Shown here: in pieces, positions 1 through 9,101 of the stretch
Numbering within the stretch: the first letter of the stretch is position 1
Layout of the letters: each line of letters begins with the position of its first letter
Assembly: GCF_009883055.1 (NCBI RefSeq)
Contig: NZ_WWVR01000001.1
Span: 310,001 to 374,000 of the forward strand
Source: Blautia sp. BIOML-A1
Lineage (GTDB): Bacteria > Bacillota > Clostridia > Lachnospirales > Lachnospiraceae
Reading direction: 5' to 3'
Length of the DNA stretch: 64,000 bases
The notes under the pieces: generated by a model
Seen by the model: the letters and a program-made list of their open reading frames with translations, nothing else
Database searches by the model: none
Told to the model about the DNA's origin: nothing
Position numbers and translations under genes: made by a program

Positions 1-1
1 G

Positions 2-844
2 GCTTATCCGGTAAAGGATGAAGTGGCAGGAAGAATTATCAGGCCATCGATTCCCTTCTATGGAAAGGAGATCCTGGAGATGGCAATCGCGGCCATCCTT
101 CAGGGTCAGAACCTGCTTCTGACCGGACCGAAGGCAACCGGAAAGAATATTCTAGCTGAGAATCTGGCATATATTTTTAACCGTCCGTCCTACAATGTAT
201 CCTTTCATGTAAATACCAGCAGCGGAGACCTGATCGGAACAGATACCTTCGAGGATAATGAGGTGAAGCTTCGGAAGGGAAGTATTTACCGCTGTGCGGA
301 GTATGGCGGATTTGGTATTCTGGATGAGATCAATATGGCCAAAAACGATGCGGTATCTGTGCTCCATGCAACACTGGATTACCGGCGTTCCATTGATGTG
401 CCGGGATATGACAAGATTGACCTTCATCCGGCAGCGAGATTTATCGGAACCATGAACTATGGCTATGCAGGAACCAAGGAACTGAACGAAGCACTGGTTT
501 CCCGTTTCCTTGTCATTGATATGCCTGCACAGACAGAGGAGACGCTTGGCTTTATTTTTAAAGAAATGTTTCCTGATGCGAAGGAAAAAGCAGTGGAACA
601 GTTTGTCGGACTGTTTCTGGATCTCCAGCTCAAGGCACTGAACAGCGAGATTTCCACCAAGGCACTGGATCTTCGTGGACTGCTGGCCGCAATGAGGATC
701 ATTAAGGTGGGACTTTCACCGGCTCTTGCTGTGCAGATGGGAGTTGTCAACAAGACCTTTGATATCTTTGAAAAGGAAATCGTAGAGGATGTTGTCCGAA
801 CAAGGATTCCGAAAGAATGGACCAGAGAGGATATCTATGAATAG
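2..844 (+). CDS. MoxR-family AAA+ ATPase, 5' end cut by window
   Basis: AAA+ ATPase of the MoxR/AAA_5 type, a class that works with VWA-domain partners to remodel or activate protein complexes in the cytoplasm. Visible motifs are Walker A (GPKATGKN), Walker B with sensor context (GFGILDEINMAK) and a sensor-1-like stretch (FIGTMNYGY). A GTG lies at position 23, but the frame is open to the left edge (residues AYPVKDE precede it), so the gene very probably starts outside the window. The stop overlaps the next start by 8 bases, so it is translationally coupled to the VWA gene. The family is clear; the substrate is unknown. Confidence 0.88.
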   Translation, partial: AYPVKDEVAGRIIRPSIPFYGKEILEMAIAAILQGQNLLLTGPKATGKNILAENLAYIFNRPSYNVSFHVNTSSGDLIGTDTFEDNEVKLRKGSIYRCAEYGGFGILDEINMAKNDAVSVLHATLDYRRSIDVPGYDKIDLHPAARFIGTMNYGYAGTKELNEALVSRFLVIDMPAQTEETLGFIFKEMFPDAKEKAVEQFVGLFLDLQLKALNSEISTKALDLRGLLAAMRIIKVGLSPALAVQMGVVNKTFDIFEKEIVEDVVRTRIPKEWTREDIYE

Positions 845-2630
845 AGAAGAACCACTGGAAATAGAAGACAGCCGGCTGGAACTGGAAAACCGCATCCGCA
901 ATCTTCTGTGGACAGTCAGCGGTGATTATAAACTGGATATGAAACCGGATATTTCACTCTTTCTCCGCTCGAGGGCGATCGCTCTTTACGACGGAATCAA
1001 ACAGGGAGCCCTGGCAAGATTTTATGATAAAGATCTTCTGGGGCTTTATCTGGTCAAAAAAGTATTTCTTCAGGCAGGAGAGGGTGAACTGACAGCCGTT
1101 GCTCAGCTTTGCATTGAAGAGGCGATCGGAGAAAAAATATGCGAAGAACGTCCGGGGATCCGGAGCATGCAGAGAGAGGCCTTCGAGGATATTCTGGATC
1201 AGGAATTTGAGGAGATGCCGTCACAGAAGGATCTCCTTGGAAGGCTGAAGGTTGCTGTTTTGAGGCGAAGACTGGATGGCGGAGAATACGGGGTGGAGCG
1301 CAGGATGGTGCCCTTTATGGAACTCGTGATCCGGGCGGGAGAAGCGAAGGATACTATGGAACTGATCCGGGTGATCGACGAACTGTATAATACGCTTGTT
1401 GATCCGATGTTTGAGAGACTTCACGGAAATCTTGAGCGGGTGCTGGCGGTTACGCTGGAAGAACTGACAGAGTATTCCTGGGAAGATTTTCTCTCAGAAG
1501 AAATGTATGAGGAAGCTCTTGAGAGTTATGTGGAACAGCTGACAACCAATATGACCGGTATGGAAGATCGCTCTGTGACAGAAGAAATGGAAGAAAAACG
1601 TCACAAAAAGAAAAATATCACTGTGGTCACGCCGGAGATGCTGGAAAAAGCCTATACTTATGTAGAATTAAATTATGGAAAAACTTATCTCAGTGAAGCG
1701 GAGGAAAAAAGGATCAACTATCTGATGTGTCGGGGAGTCCACAGTGACTGCAGCCTTTATTTTACGGAGGGGATCCTTAAGAATCCTGCAAAACGGAATT
1801 ATCAGTATGAGTATGCAAAACGTCTGAGAAACAAGAATATCTGGCTGTATCATGACAAACACAGGATTGTGAAGAGAAACATTTCTGTATTGACGGATAC
1901 TCTTCGAAAGTCACTTGTCCTTCGGAGTGAAACGCAGACAGTTCTCTCGGACAGAGGACAGATCGTTCCGTCCAGGCTCTGGAGGATCGGAAGAAGCCGG
2001 GATGCGAAGCTTTTTGAGCAGGAACTAAAAGGTGAGGCATCGGAGTTTGTTGTGGACGTACTGATAGATGCCAGCGGATCGCAGATGAGCCGTCAGGGTG
2101 AAGTGGCACTGCAGGCTTATATCATCAGTGAAGCCCTGAGTAATGTGGAAATCCCGCACAGGGTGATGAGCTTTTGTACTTTCTGGGATTATACGATCCT
2201 TCACAGGTTCAGGGAGTATGATGATCCGAGAACTGCCAATGAGAATATTTTTAATTACGTAACCTCGTCCAATAACAGAGACGGACTGGCGATCAAGACA
2301 GCAGGGTATGGGCTTCTTGCGAGGGAGGAAGAAAAGAAGATCCTGATCGTACTCAGCGACGGAAAGCCGTATGATGTGCTGGTGAACCGTCCAAACGCCA
2401 GAAATCCGAAACCTTATCAGGGGAAGGAGGCAATCTCTGATACGGCAACGGAAATACGGCATCTGAGGAATCTGGAAGTCAGTGTTCTGGGAGTATTTGC
2501 CGGTGAAGAGAAAGACCTTGCCACGGAGAAAAAGATATTTGGCAAGGACTTTGCTTATATCCGTGATATCAAAAACTTCTCAAAGATTGTCGGAAGGTAT
2601 CTGACAAAACAGCTTGAAATTGACGGATAA
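837..2630 (+). CDS. VWA-domain protein (CobT/NorD-like), partner of the MoxR ATPase
   Basis: About 597 residues. The C-terminal third is a von Willebrand A domain with an intact MIDAS start (DASGSQ) and a later ILIVLSDGKPYD strand that fits the domain. The N-terminal two thirds are helical and charged, with a Lys-rich segment near the middle. Proteins of this build are often labelled nitric oxide reductase activation protein or cobalamin-biosynthesis CobT-like, but nothing here points to either pathway. I chose ATG 837 (residues MNREEP) because a GAGAGG ribosome site sits just upstream inside the MoxR gene; an in-frame ATG at 789 is less likely. With the upstream ATPase it forms a MoxR-VWA pair, comparable to RavA-ViaA. 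Confidence 0.85.
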   Translation: MNREEPLEIEDSRLELENRIRNLLWTVSGDYKLDMKPDISLFLRSRAIALYDGIKQGALARFYDKDLLGLYLVKKVFLQAGEGELTAVAQLCIEEAIGEKICEERPGIRSMQREAFEDILDQEFEEMPSQKDLLGRLKVAVLRRRLDGGEYGVERRMVPFMELVIRAGEAKDTMELIRVIDELYNTLVDPMFERLHGNLERVLAVTLEELTEYSWEDFLSEEMYEEALESYVEQLTTNMTGMEDRSVTEEMEEKRHKKKNITVVTPEMLEKAYTYVELNYGKTYLSEAEEKRINYLMCRGVHSDCSLYFTEGILKNPAKRNYQYEYAKRLRNKNIWLYHDKHRIVKRNISVLTDTLRKSLVLRSETQTVLSDRGQIVPSRLWRIGRSRDAKLFEQELKGEASEFVVDVLIDASGSQMSRQGEVALQAYIISEALSNVEIPHRVMSFCTFWDYTILHRFREYDDPRTANENIFNYVTSSNNRDGLAIKTAGYGLLAREEEKKILIVLSDGKPYDVLVNRPNARNPKPYQGKEAISDTATEIRHLRNLEVSVLGVFAGEEKDLATEKKIFGKDFAYIRDIKNFSKIVGRYLTKQLEIDG

Positions 2631-2706
2631 TAGATAAAGATATACAAAATTTCTAAAAAATGTTAAGTATTTAAAAAGAAAATATAAAAATTACATAAAA
2701 TTCCTC

Positions 2707-2735
2707 TTGCTAATGCCAATGAAGTCGCGTATAAT
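2707..2735 (+). promoter_or_regulatory. Sigma-70-type promoter for the OPT transporter operon
   Basis: TTGCTA at 2707-2712 and a perfect TATAAT at 2730-2735 are separated by 17 bases, in a 149-base AT-rich gap upstream of the transporter gene. The transcript would start near 2742, giving a short leader with a GGGAGAGG ribosome site. Confidence 0.75.
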
Positions 2736-2778
2736 AGATTGAGGTTAATGAACCAAAAAAACAAGGGAGAGGAAAACA

Positions 2779-4677
2779 ATGAACGACAACAAAGAGTTCA
2801 AACCGTATATTCCTGCTGAAAAAGTAACAGCAGAGATGACGGTGACATCAGTGATCATGGGTGTCATCCTTGCAATCGTATTCGGTGCTGCTAACGCATA
2901 CCTCGGACTTCGTGTCGGTATGACTGTTTCTGCATCTATTCCGGCAGCAGTTATTTCTATGGGTGTTATCCGTGTCATCATGAAGAAAAACTCCATTCTG
3001 GAGAGCAACCTGGTACAGACCATCGGTTCTGCCGGTGAGTCACTTGCAGCAGGTGCTATTTTCACAATGCCTGCTCTTTTTTTATGGGCAGAAGAAGGTC
3101 TGTGTGACAAACCAAGTCTGGTTGAGATCACTCTGATCGCACTTTGCGGTGGTATCCTTGGCGTACTTTTCATGGTACCGCTTCGTAACGCTCTGATCGT
3201 AAAAGAGCATGCAACACTGCTTTATCCGGAAGGAACTGCCTGCGCAGATGTACTTCTTGCCGGTGAAGAGGGTGGTGCTAACGCATCTACTGTATTCTCA
3301 GGTATGGGACTTGCAGCAGTATTCAAATTCGTAGTTGATGGTCTGAAGGTTATTCCGGCAGACGTTTCTGCAGCATTTACATCTTTTAAGGGTGAAATTG
3401 GTATGGAAGTATATCCGGCACTTCTTGGTGTTGGCTATATCGTAGGACCTCGTATCGCATCCTTTATGTTCGTAGGTTCTATCGTTGGATGGATGGTTAT
3501 CATTCCTATGATCTGCCTGTTTGGACCAGACACATGGTTGTATCCGGCTGATCCGGGTGTGACTATTTCTCAGCTGTATGCAGCTGGCGGTGCCGCAGCA
3601 ATCTGGAGCAAATATGTTAAATATATTGGTGCAGGTGCTATCGCTACTGGCGGTATTATTTCCCTGATCAAATCCCTGCCTCTGATTGTCAGCACATTCC
3701 GTGATTCTATGAAGAGTATGAAGGGCGGATCTGTAAAAGGAACTGCAAGAACTGACAGAGATCTTCCGATGAACTTTATTCTGATCGGTATCGTTGCAAT
3801 GGTAGTGATCATCTGGGCAGTACCGGCTATCCCGGTTAATCCGCTCGGAGCACTCCTCATTGTAATCTTCGGATTCTTCTTTGCAACTGTATCTTCTCGT
3901 ATGGTTGGTATGATCGGCAGCTCCAATAACCCGGTTTCCGGTATGGCAATCGCTACACTTCTGATTTCTACAATAGTGATTAAGAGTAGTGGACAGACTG
4001 GAATTGATGGTATGAAAGCAGCAATCGCAATCGGTTCCGTAATCTGCATCATCGCAGCTATCGCTGGTGATACTTCTCAGGACCTTAAGACAGGATACCT
4101 TCTTGGTGCAACTCCTAGAACACAGCAGATCGGTGAGCTGATCGGTGTTGTTGCTTCCGGTCTTGCAATCGGTGGTGTTCTGTATCTTCTGGATGCAGCA
4201 TGGGGATACGGCGGAGCAGAAGTTCCGGCACCACAGGCAGGCCTGATGAAGATGATCGTTGAGGGTATCATGGGTGGAAATCTTCCATGGGCACTCGTAT
4301 TCATCGGTGTATTCCTTGCAATCGGTATGGAAATCTTAAGAATTCCGGTAATGCCTTTCGCAATCGGTCTTTACCTTCCAATCTACCTGAACGCAACTAT
4401 CATGATCGGTGGTGTTGTTCGTATGTTTATGGATGGCAGAAAGAAAGTTGATGAAAAAACAAAGAACGATCAGGTTACAGATGGTACACTGTACTGTGCT
4501 GGTATGATCGCCGGAGAAGGTCTGGTAGGTATCGCACTTGCTATCCTTGCAGTTGCTGGTATCAGCCTGGATGTATCCGGAGTTGTTAACTTTGGCAATA
4601 TCGGTGGTGTTGTTCTCATGATCATCATGATTCTGACACTGCTGAAATTCTCCTTATGGAAAAAGAAAAAAGCCTGA
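2779..4677 (+). CDS. OPT-family oligopeptide transporter
   Basis: Integral membrane protein of 632 residues with many hydrophobic segments and the OPT/YSL signature at the N-terminus (the stretch around NAYLGLRVGMTVSASIPAAV). Family members move short peptides or metal-chelate conjugates into the cell, driven by the proton gradient. The codon use (many GGT, GCA, CGT codons) looks like that of a highly expressed gene compared with its neighbours. The stop codon TGA overlaps the next ATG by one base, so the PqqD-like protein downstream is translationally coupled. Substrate specificity cannot be read from the sequence. Confidence 0.92.
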   Translation: MNDNKEFKPYIPAEKVTAEMTVTSVIMGVILAIVFGAANAYLGLRVGMTVSASIPAAVISMGVIRVIMKKNSILESNLVQTIGSAGESLAAGAIFTMPALFLWAEEGLCDKPSLVEITLIALCGGILGVLFMVPLRNALIVKEHATLLYPEGTACADVLLAGEEGGANASTVFSGMGLAAVFKFVVDGLKVIPADVSAAFTSFKGEIGMEVYPALLGVGYIVGPRIASFMFVGSIVGWMVIIPMICLFGPDTWLYPADPGVTISQLYAAGGAAAIWSKYVKYIGAGAIATGGIISLIKSLPLIVSTFRDSMKSMKGGSVKGTARTDRDLPMNFILIGIVAMVVIIWAVPAIPVNPLGALLIVIFGFFFATVSSRMVGMIGSSNNPVSGMAIATLLISTIVIKSSGQTGIDGMKAAIAIGSVICIIAAIAGDTSQDLKTGYLLGATPRTQQIGELIGVVASGLAIGGVLYLLDAAWGYGGAEVPAPQAGLMKMIVEGIMGGNLPWALVFIGVFLAIGMEILRIPVMPFAIGLYLPIYLNATIMIGGVVRMFMDGRKKVDEKTKNDQVTDGTLYCAGMIAGEGLVGIALAILAVAGISLDVSGVVNFGNIGGVVLMIIMILTLLKFSLWKKKKA

Positions 4678-5057
4678 TGAGAAAACAGAATAAAAAAAGC
4701 AAAAAACAAAATATGGATATCAACTACCTGGATCTGATTCCAGTGAGATCCGAAGAACTTCACTGGCATAAGGATATCAAGGGCAGAGTGATACTGGATG
4801 TTGAGAATACAGGGCTTTTTAACAAAATTGCTCAGAATTTGTTCAACAAACCACAGTACACCAAAGTTCATCTGGACGCTCAGGGGACATTTATCTGGCC
4901 ACTGATCGATGGAAAGCGTACCGTGGAAGATATTGCAGCTCTGGTAAAAGAAGAGTTTGGAGATGCAGCAGAACCGCTGTATCCGAGAATCATCAAATAT
5001 TTCCAGATTGTTGAGAGCTATCATTTTATTAAATTTGCAAATCAGCCTTCCAAATAG
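4677..5057 (+). CDS. PqqD-like small protein coupled to the OPT transporter
   Basis: About 126 residues. After a very basic head (RKQNKKSKKQ), residues roughly 25-115 match the PqqD fold: a 'LDAQGTFIWPLIDGKRTVEDIAALV' type core and an acidic helix. PqqD domains are winged-helix peptide-binding modules (RiPP recognition elements) that present leader peptides to modifying enzymes. I prefer ATG 4677, which gives a TGATG stop-start overlap with the transporter; an ATG at 4656 would overlap by 22 bases. No radical SAM enzyme or precursor peptide is adjacent, so the usual RiPP role is not supported. A role in binding peptides for, or regulating, the OPT transporter is inference. Confidence 0.8.
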   Translation: MRKQNKKSKKQNMDINYLDLIPVRSEELHWHKDIKGRVILDVENTGLFNKIAQNLFNKPQYTKVHLDAQGTFIWPLIDGKRTVEDIAALVKEEFGDAAEPLYPRIIKYFQIVESYHFIKFANQPSK

Positions 5058-5065
5058 GGCAGACT

Positions 5066-5105
5066 AAGAACGGGAAACAGTTAAATCGCTGTGTCCCGTT
5101 CTTTT
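5066..5105 (+). terminator. Rho-independent terminator of the OPT-PqqD operon
   Basis: A perfect 10-bp stem, AAGAACGGGA (5066-5075) with TCCCGTTCTT (5094-5103), extended by ACAG/CTGT inside, followed by a short T run. Confidence 0.8.
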
Positions 5106-5164
5106 GGGTCAAGGGATACTTTATCACAGTACAGCGACAGGGGAGTAGAAGGGAGAACTTTAGG

Positions 5165-6028
5165 ATGAAGATTACAGGCAAAAAACCATGGTATCTGGAA
5201 TACCTGCTGATCATCATAGGAACCGGTCTGATGGCGACAGCAATTACTTCCTGTTTTGATGCGGCAGGAATGGTAACCGGTGGATTTTCGGGCATTGCGA
5301 TCATTGTTAAAGCAGGAACAAAGGGTTTATATGGAAATGGGGTTCCACTTTGGGTTACAAACCTTGTGCTGAATGTTCCTGTGTTTATTCTTGCAGCGAA
5401 GATAAAGGGATTTTCATTTGTAAAAAAAGCTCTGATGGGAGATATCTCTCTGACAGTGTGGCTGGCAGTTCTGCCGGCATGGAAGCTGTCAGAAGATATT
5501 TTTCTGGCAGCGTTATATGGAGGCATCCTGCAGGGTGTGGGAATCGGCCTTGTGTTCCTTGGGGGAGGAACGACAGGAGGAACCGATCTTCTCGCAGCTA
5601 TCATCCAGAAATATATGAAACATTATTCTATTGCACAGGTCATGCAGTTTGTTGACGGAGCGGTTGTAGTTGCCGGTATGTATGTGTTTGGCGTGGAACG
5701 TGCACTTTATGCGATCATCGCAGTATATCTGGTGACAAAAGTATCAGACGGGATCATCGCAGGTCTTAAGTTTTCAAAAGCTGTTTATATCATTACCGAC
5801 AAACCTGATGAAGTTTCCAGAATGGTCATGGAGGATATAGATCGTGGAATTACAGGAATCCGGGCCAAAGGAATGTACTCCGGCAATGATAAGCTGATGC
5901 TTTTCTGCGTGGTCGGAAAGAAGGAACTGGTCCATCTCAAGGAAATGATCGATGAGATTGATCCGAAGGCTTTTGTGATCGTGGGGGACGCAAGAGAGGT
6001 TCACGGCGAAGGTTTCATCGAAAAATAG
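5165..6028 (+). CDS. YitT-family membrane protein (DUF2179 C-terminus)
   Basis: 287 residues: about five or six transmembrane segments over the first 200 residues, then a soluble C-terminal DUF2179 domain (residues about 215-285, starting near AVYIITDKPDEVSRM). The family is widespread in Firmicutes, usually in several copies; its transport substrate is not established. RBS GGAGTAGAAGGGAGA precedes ATG 5165. It stands alone, with a terminator upstream. Confidence 0.9.
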   Translation: MKITGKKPWYLEYLLIIIGTGLMATAITSCFDAAGMVTGGFSGIAIIVKAGTKGLYGNGVPLWVTNLVLNVPVFILAAKIKGFSFVKKALMGDISLTVWLAVLPAWKLSEDIFLAALYGGILQGVGIGLVFLGGGTTGGTDLLAAIIQKYMKHYSIAQVMQFVDGAVVVAGMYVFGVERALYAIIAVYLVTKVSDGIIAGLKFSKAVYIITDKPDEVSRMVMEDIDRGITGIRAKGMYSGNDKLMLFCVVGKKELVHLKEMIDEIDPKAFVIVGDAREVHGEGFIEK

Positions 6029-6179
6029 CAAAAAATAGCAAAAACTAACAAAAAAACTGTAAAAAAGTTGTGTTTTCCTCTTTTATTTTTGGTGATTTTA
6101 TATTAAAATAGAGTAAATATTTAGGTAATATGGGGATAGCAAGAGAAAACGCACAATAAGCGAGAAGGGATGTAGGCAG

Positions 6180-7268
6180 ATGATATCAAATCAGGTACTT
6201 CAGAATACACTGGAGGGATTAAAGGAAATATCCAGGACAGAATTCTGTATTATTGACACAGAGGGAAAGGTGCTTGCAACAACATTTTCAGATTTTTCGA
6301 TACAGCCGGGAGACATACAGGCATTTGTGGAATCTCAGGCAGACAGTCAGCTTGTAAAGGGATTCCAGTATTTTAAGGTCTGTGATGACTATCAGCTGGA
6401 ATATGTTCTGGTTGCTCATGGAGATGATGAGGACACATATATGATTGGAAAGCTGGCTGCATTCCAGATCCAGAATCTGATCGTCGCATACAAGGAACGT
6501 TTTGATAAGGACAGTTTTATCAAGAATCTTCTTCTGGACAACCTGCTTCTGGTGGACATCTACAACAGAGCAAAGAAGCTTCATATTGACGCAGATGTTC
6601 GTCGTGCAGTTATGATTCTGGAACTTTCACAGGAGAAAGATCACAGCTCTATGGAGAATGTGAAGAGCTTCTTTGGCGGCAAGAGCAAGGATTTCATCAC
6701 AGCAGTTGATGAGAAGAGTATTATCATTGTCAAGGAACTTGAAGAGGGAGAGAGCTATGCGGATCTGGATAAGCTGTCTCATGCAATCCTTGATACACTT
6801 GGACTGAATCAGAATGAGGAAACTCATATCGCATATGGAACGATCGTAAATGAGCTGAAGGAAGTTTCCCGTTCTTATAAGGAAGCGAGAATGGCACTTG
6901 ATGTAGGCAAGATTTTCTTCGGAGATAAGGATGTTATCGCATACAGTTCTCTTGGTATCGGACGTCTGATCTATCAGCTTCCGATTCCTCTTTGCAAGAT
7001 GTTTATCAAGGAGATTTTTGAGAATAAATCACCGGATGATTTCGATGAGGAAACTCTGGTGACCATTGATAAGTTCTTTGAGAACAGCCTCAATGTTTCC
7101 GAGACATCCAGACAGCTTTATATTCACAGAAATACTCTGGTATATCGTCTGGATAAGCTTCAGAAGAGTACAGGGCTTGATCTTCGCGTATTTGAAGATG
7201 CGATCACATTCAAGATCGCACTGATGGTTGTACGTTACATGAAGTACATGGAGACTCTTGAGTACTAA
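6180..7268 (+). CDS. PucR/CdaR-type transcriptional regulator
   Basis: 362 residues. The C-terminal 60 residues form the PucR-type helix-turn-helix (SRQLYIHRNTLVYRLDKL), preceded by a GGDEF-like/CdaR middle region. The N-terminal 130 residues look like a sensory domain rather than the classic sugar-diacid domain (they begin with EISRTEFCIIDTEGKVLA, PAS/GAF-like). It should be a cytoplasmic DNA-binding regulator. No catabolic operon is adjacent, so the target and ligand are unknown. It ends 166 bases before ftsE, with a candidate promoter and hairpin in between. Confidence 0.82.
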   Translation: MISNQVLQNTLEGLKEISRTEFCIIDTEGKVLATTFSDFSIQPGDIQAFVESQADSQLVKGFQYFKVCDDYQLEYVLVAHGDDEDTYMIGKLAAFQIQNLIVAYKERFDKDSFIKNLLLDNLLLVDIYNRAKKLHIDADVRRAVMILELSQEKDHSSMENVKSFFGGKSKDFITAVDEKSIIIVKELEEGESYADLDKLSHAILDTLGLNQNEETHIAYGTIVNELKEVSRSYKEARMALDVGKIFFGDKDVIAYSSLGIGRLIYQLPIPLCKMFIKEIFENKSPDDFDEETLVTIDKFFENSLNVSETSRQLYIHRNTLVYRLDKLQKSTGLDLRVFEDAITFKIALMVVRYMKYMETLEY

Positions 7269-7302
7269 AACAATGAAAATTTTATGAATTCAACAAAAAT
7301 AC

Positions 7303-7331
7303 TTGCATTCTGCCAGAAGATATGTTACAAC
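7303..7331 (+). promoter_or_regulatory. Candidate promoter for ftsEX
   Basis: TTGCAT (7303-7308) and TACAAC (7326-7331), 17-base spacer, just downstream of the PucR-type gene. The -10 matches TATAAT at four of six positions. A terminator-like hairpin lies between it and ftsE. Confidence 0.5.
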
Positions 7332-7358
7332 AATGTTACAAAACATTAAATTATTTAT

Positions 7359-7406
7359 GCAGCAGAATGCATACAGTGCTGCCGGAGGTTCTGGCAGCAT
7401 TTTTTT
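7359..7406 (+). terminator. Terminator hairpin before ftsE, with competing upstream arm
   Basis: TGCTGCC (7377-7383) pairs with GGCAGCA (7393-7399) and is followed by seven T, a standard intrinsic terminator. The left arm can also pair with GCAGCA at 7359-7364, so two mutually exclusive stems exist. It may simply end the upstream regulator transcript, or act as an attenuator for ftsEX if the promoter at 7303 is real. Confidence 0.75.
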
Positions 7407-7433
7407 GCTTTGTAGTGTAAGGAGGAGGAACAG

Positions 7434-8117
7434 ATGATTGATCTGATAGATGTGAGCAAATCATATGGTAAGGGCCTTCCGGCCGTGAATCATGTGAACC
7501 TGCATGTTGATAAAGGTGAATTTGTATTTGTTGTAGGAAGCAGCGGATCCGGTAAATCAACCCTGATCAAGCTTCTTATGAAGGAGCTGGACTGTACGAG
7601 CGGTCAGCTGATCGTAAGCGGAGAGCGTCTCGAAAAGATGAAACACCGCCGCGTGGCAAGATATCGTCGTAAGCTGGGCGTTGTCTTTCAGGATTTCAGA
7701 CTTCTGAAGGACAGAAATGTCTATGAGAATGTAGCTTTTGCACAGCGAGTAATCGGAAGACCGACCAAGGTAATCCGTAAGCGTGTGCCGGAGGTATTAC
7801 AGGAGGTAGGACTTGCGGAGAAATATAAATCCTTCCCGGATGAACTGTCTGGTGGAGAGCAGCAGAGAGTTGCCCTTGCACGAGCTCTGGTAAACCGCCC
7901 GGATATTCTTCTTGCGGATGAGCCGACAGGAAACCTTGATCCGAAGACTTCCGAGGAGATCATGAAGCTTCTGGAGCAGATCAATGAGAAGGGTACGACC
8001 GTGGTGGTGGTAACCCATAATAAAGAAATCGTCAATGCAATGAAGAAACGTGTACTTACAATGCATGACGGAGTCATTATCAGTGATGAAAAAGAGGGAG
8101 GATATCATGAGGCCTAG
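7434..8117 (+). CDS. ftsE: Cell-division ABC ATPase FtsE
   Basis: 227 residues with Walker A (GSSGSGKS), ABC signature (LSGGEQQRVALARAL) and Walker B (ILLADEPTG). FtsE binds FtsX at the membrane and uses ATP to control peptidoglycan hydrolases; in Firmicutes the partners are typically CwlO/PcsB-type hydrolases. RBS GGAGGAGG. The gene overlaps ftsX by 11 bases, the usual coupling. Confidence 0.95.
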   Translation: MIDLIDVSKSYGKGLPAVNHVNLHVDKGEFVFVVGSSGSGKSTLIKLLMKELDCTSGQLIVSGERLEKMKHRRVARYRRKLGVVFQDFRLLKDRNVYENVAFAQRVIGRPTKVIRKRVPEVLQEVGLAEKYKSFPDELSGGEQQRVALARALVNRPDILLADEPTGNLDPKTSEEIMKLLEQINEKGTTVVVVTHNKEIVNAMKKRVLTMHDGVIISDEKEGGYHEA

Positions 8118-9012
8118 TACGATCTGGTATACTCTGAAACAGGGTATCATAAACATAAAGAGAAACTGGATGTTTTCTCTGGCATCCATCCTTACCATGG
8201 CTGCCTGTATTTTTCTGGTAGGAGTTTTTTATTCTCTGGTAACAAATGTTGACAATATTGCACATAAGGTAGAGCAGGAGGTTCCGGTTACAGTATTCTT
8301 TGATGAGGGAACCACCCAGGAACAGATGGAAGAGGTCGGCAATCTGATCCAGGCACGGCCGGAGGTTGAGCGCATCGAGTTTGAATCCGCAGAGCAGGCA
8401 TGGGAGAATTTTAAAGATCAGTATTTCCAGGGTTCTGATGCGGCAAACGGTTTCAGGGATGATAACCCGCTGGTCAACTCAGCAAACTATCATGTGTATC
8501 TGAATCAGATTGAGAAGCAGACTGAGCTGGTTTCTTACATACAGGGCCTTGAACATGTGCGCGAGGTAAACCAGTCAGAAAAAGCGGCCAACACACTTGG
8601 AAACTTTAATAAACTGGTATCCTACGCATCTATGATCATCATTGCGATCCTGCTGATCATTTCCATTTTCCTGATCAGCAATACTGTTTCGGTCGGTATT
8701 GCAGTCCGCAAGGAGGAGATCGGGATCATGAAATATATCGGTGCAACAGATGGCTTTGTACGTGCACCGTTCCTTCTGGAAGGTATGGTGCTTGGACTGA
8801 TCGGTGCGGCAATCCCGCTTACAGTATTATATTTCCTGTATAATACTACAGTAGAATATATTCTGACACGCTTCAATGTGCTTACAGGAGTAGTGGATTT
8901 TATCCCGGTATGGAAAGTGTATCAGACACTGCTGCCTATGGGGCTGGCACTCGGCATTGGAATCGGTCTGATCGGAAGCTTTCTGACTTCAAGAAAGCAT
9001 TTAAGAGTATAA
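8107..9012 (+). CDS. ftsX: Cell-division membrane protein FtsX
   Basis: 301 residues from ATG 8107 (MRPSTIWY), which has GAGGGAGG upstream; an in-frame ATG at 8050 inside ftsE is less likely. Topology fits FtsX: an N-terminal transmembrane helix after a basic cytoplasmic tail, a large extracellular loop (about residues 50-165), then three C-terminal helices. It forms a complex with FtsE. A strong hairpin follows directly. Confidence 0.95.
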   Translation: MRPSTIWYTLKQGIINIKRNWMFSLASILTMAACIFLVGVFYSLVTNVDNIAHKVEQEVPVTVFFDEGTTQEQMEEVGNLIQARPEVERIEFESAEQAWENFKDQYFQGSDAANGFRDDNPLVNSANYHVYLNQIEKQTELVSYIQGLEHVREVNQSEKAANTLGNFNKLVSYASMIIIAILLIISIFLISNTVSVGIAVRKEEIGIMKYIGATDGFVRAPFLLEGMVLGLIGAAIPLTVLYFLYNTTVEYILTRFNVLTGVVDFIPVWKVYQTLLPMGLALGIGIGLIGSFLTSRKHLRV

Positions 9013-9084
9013 AATAAGAACATCTGAATGCGGTATATGGACTCATCCTTAAGGGCAGGAGTCATATGCCGCATATCTTATTTT
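9013..9084 (+). terminator. Long hairpin terminator after ftsX
   Basis: Outer arms AATAAGA (9013-9019) and TCTTATT (9076-9082), and inner arms 9029-9044 with 9059-9073 (16 against 15 bases, two imperfections), followed by a T run. It covers an ATG at 9066, which argues that the protease starts downstream. Confidence 0.75.
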
Positions 9085-9101
9085 GGGGAAAGGCGGACAA
9101 A

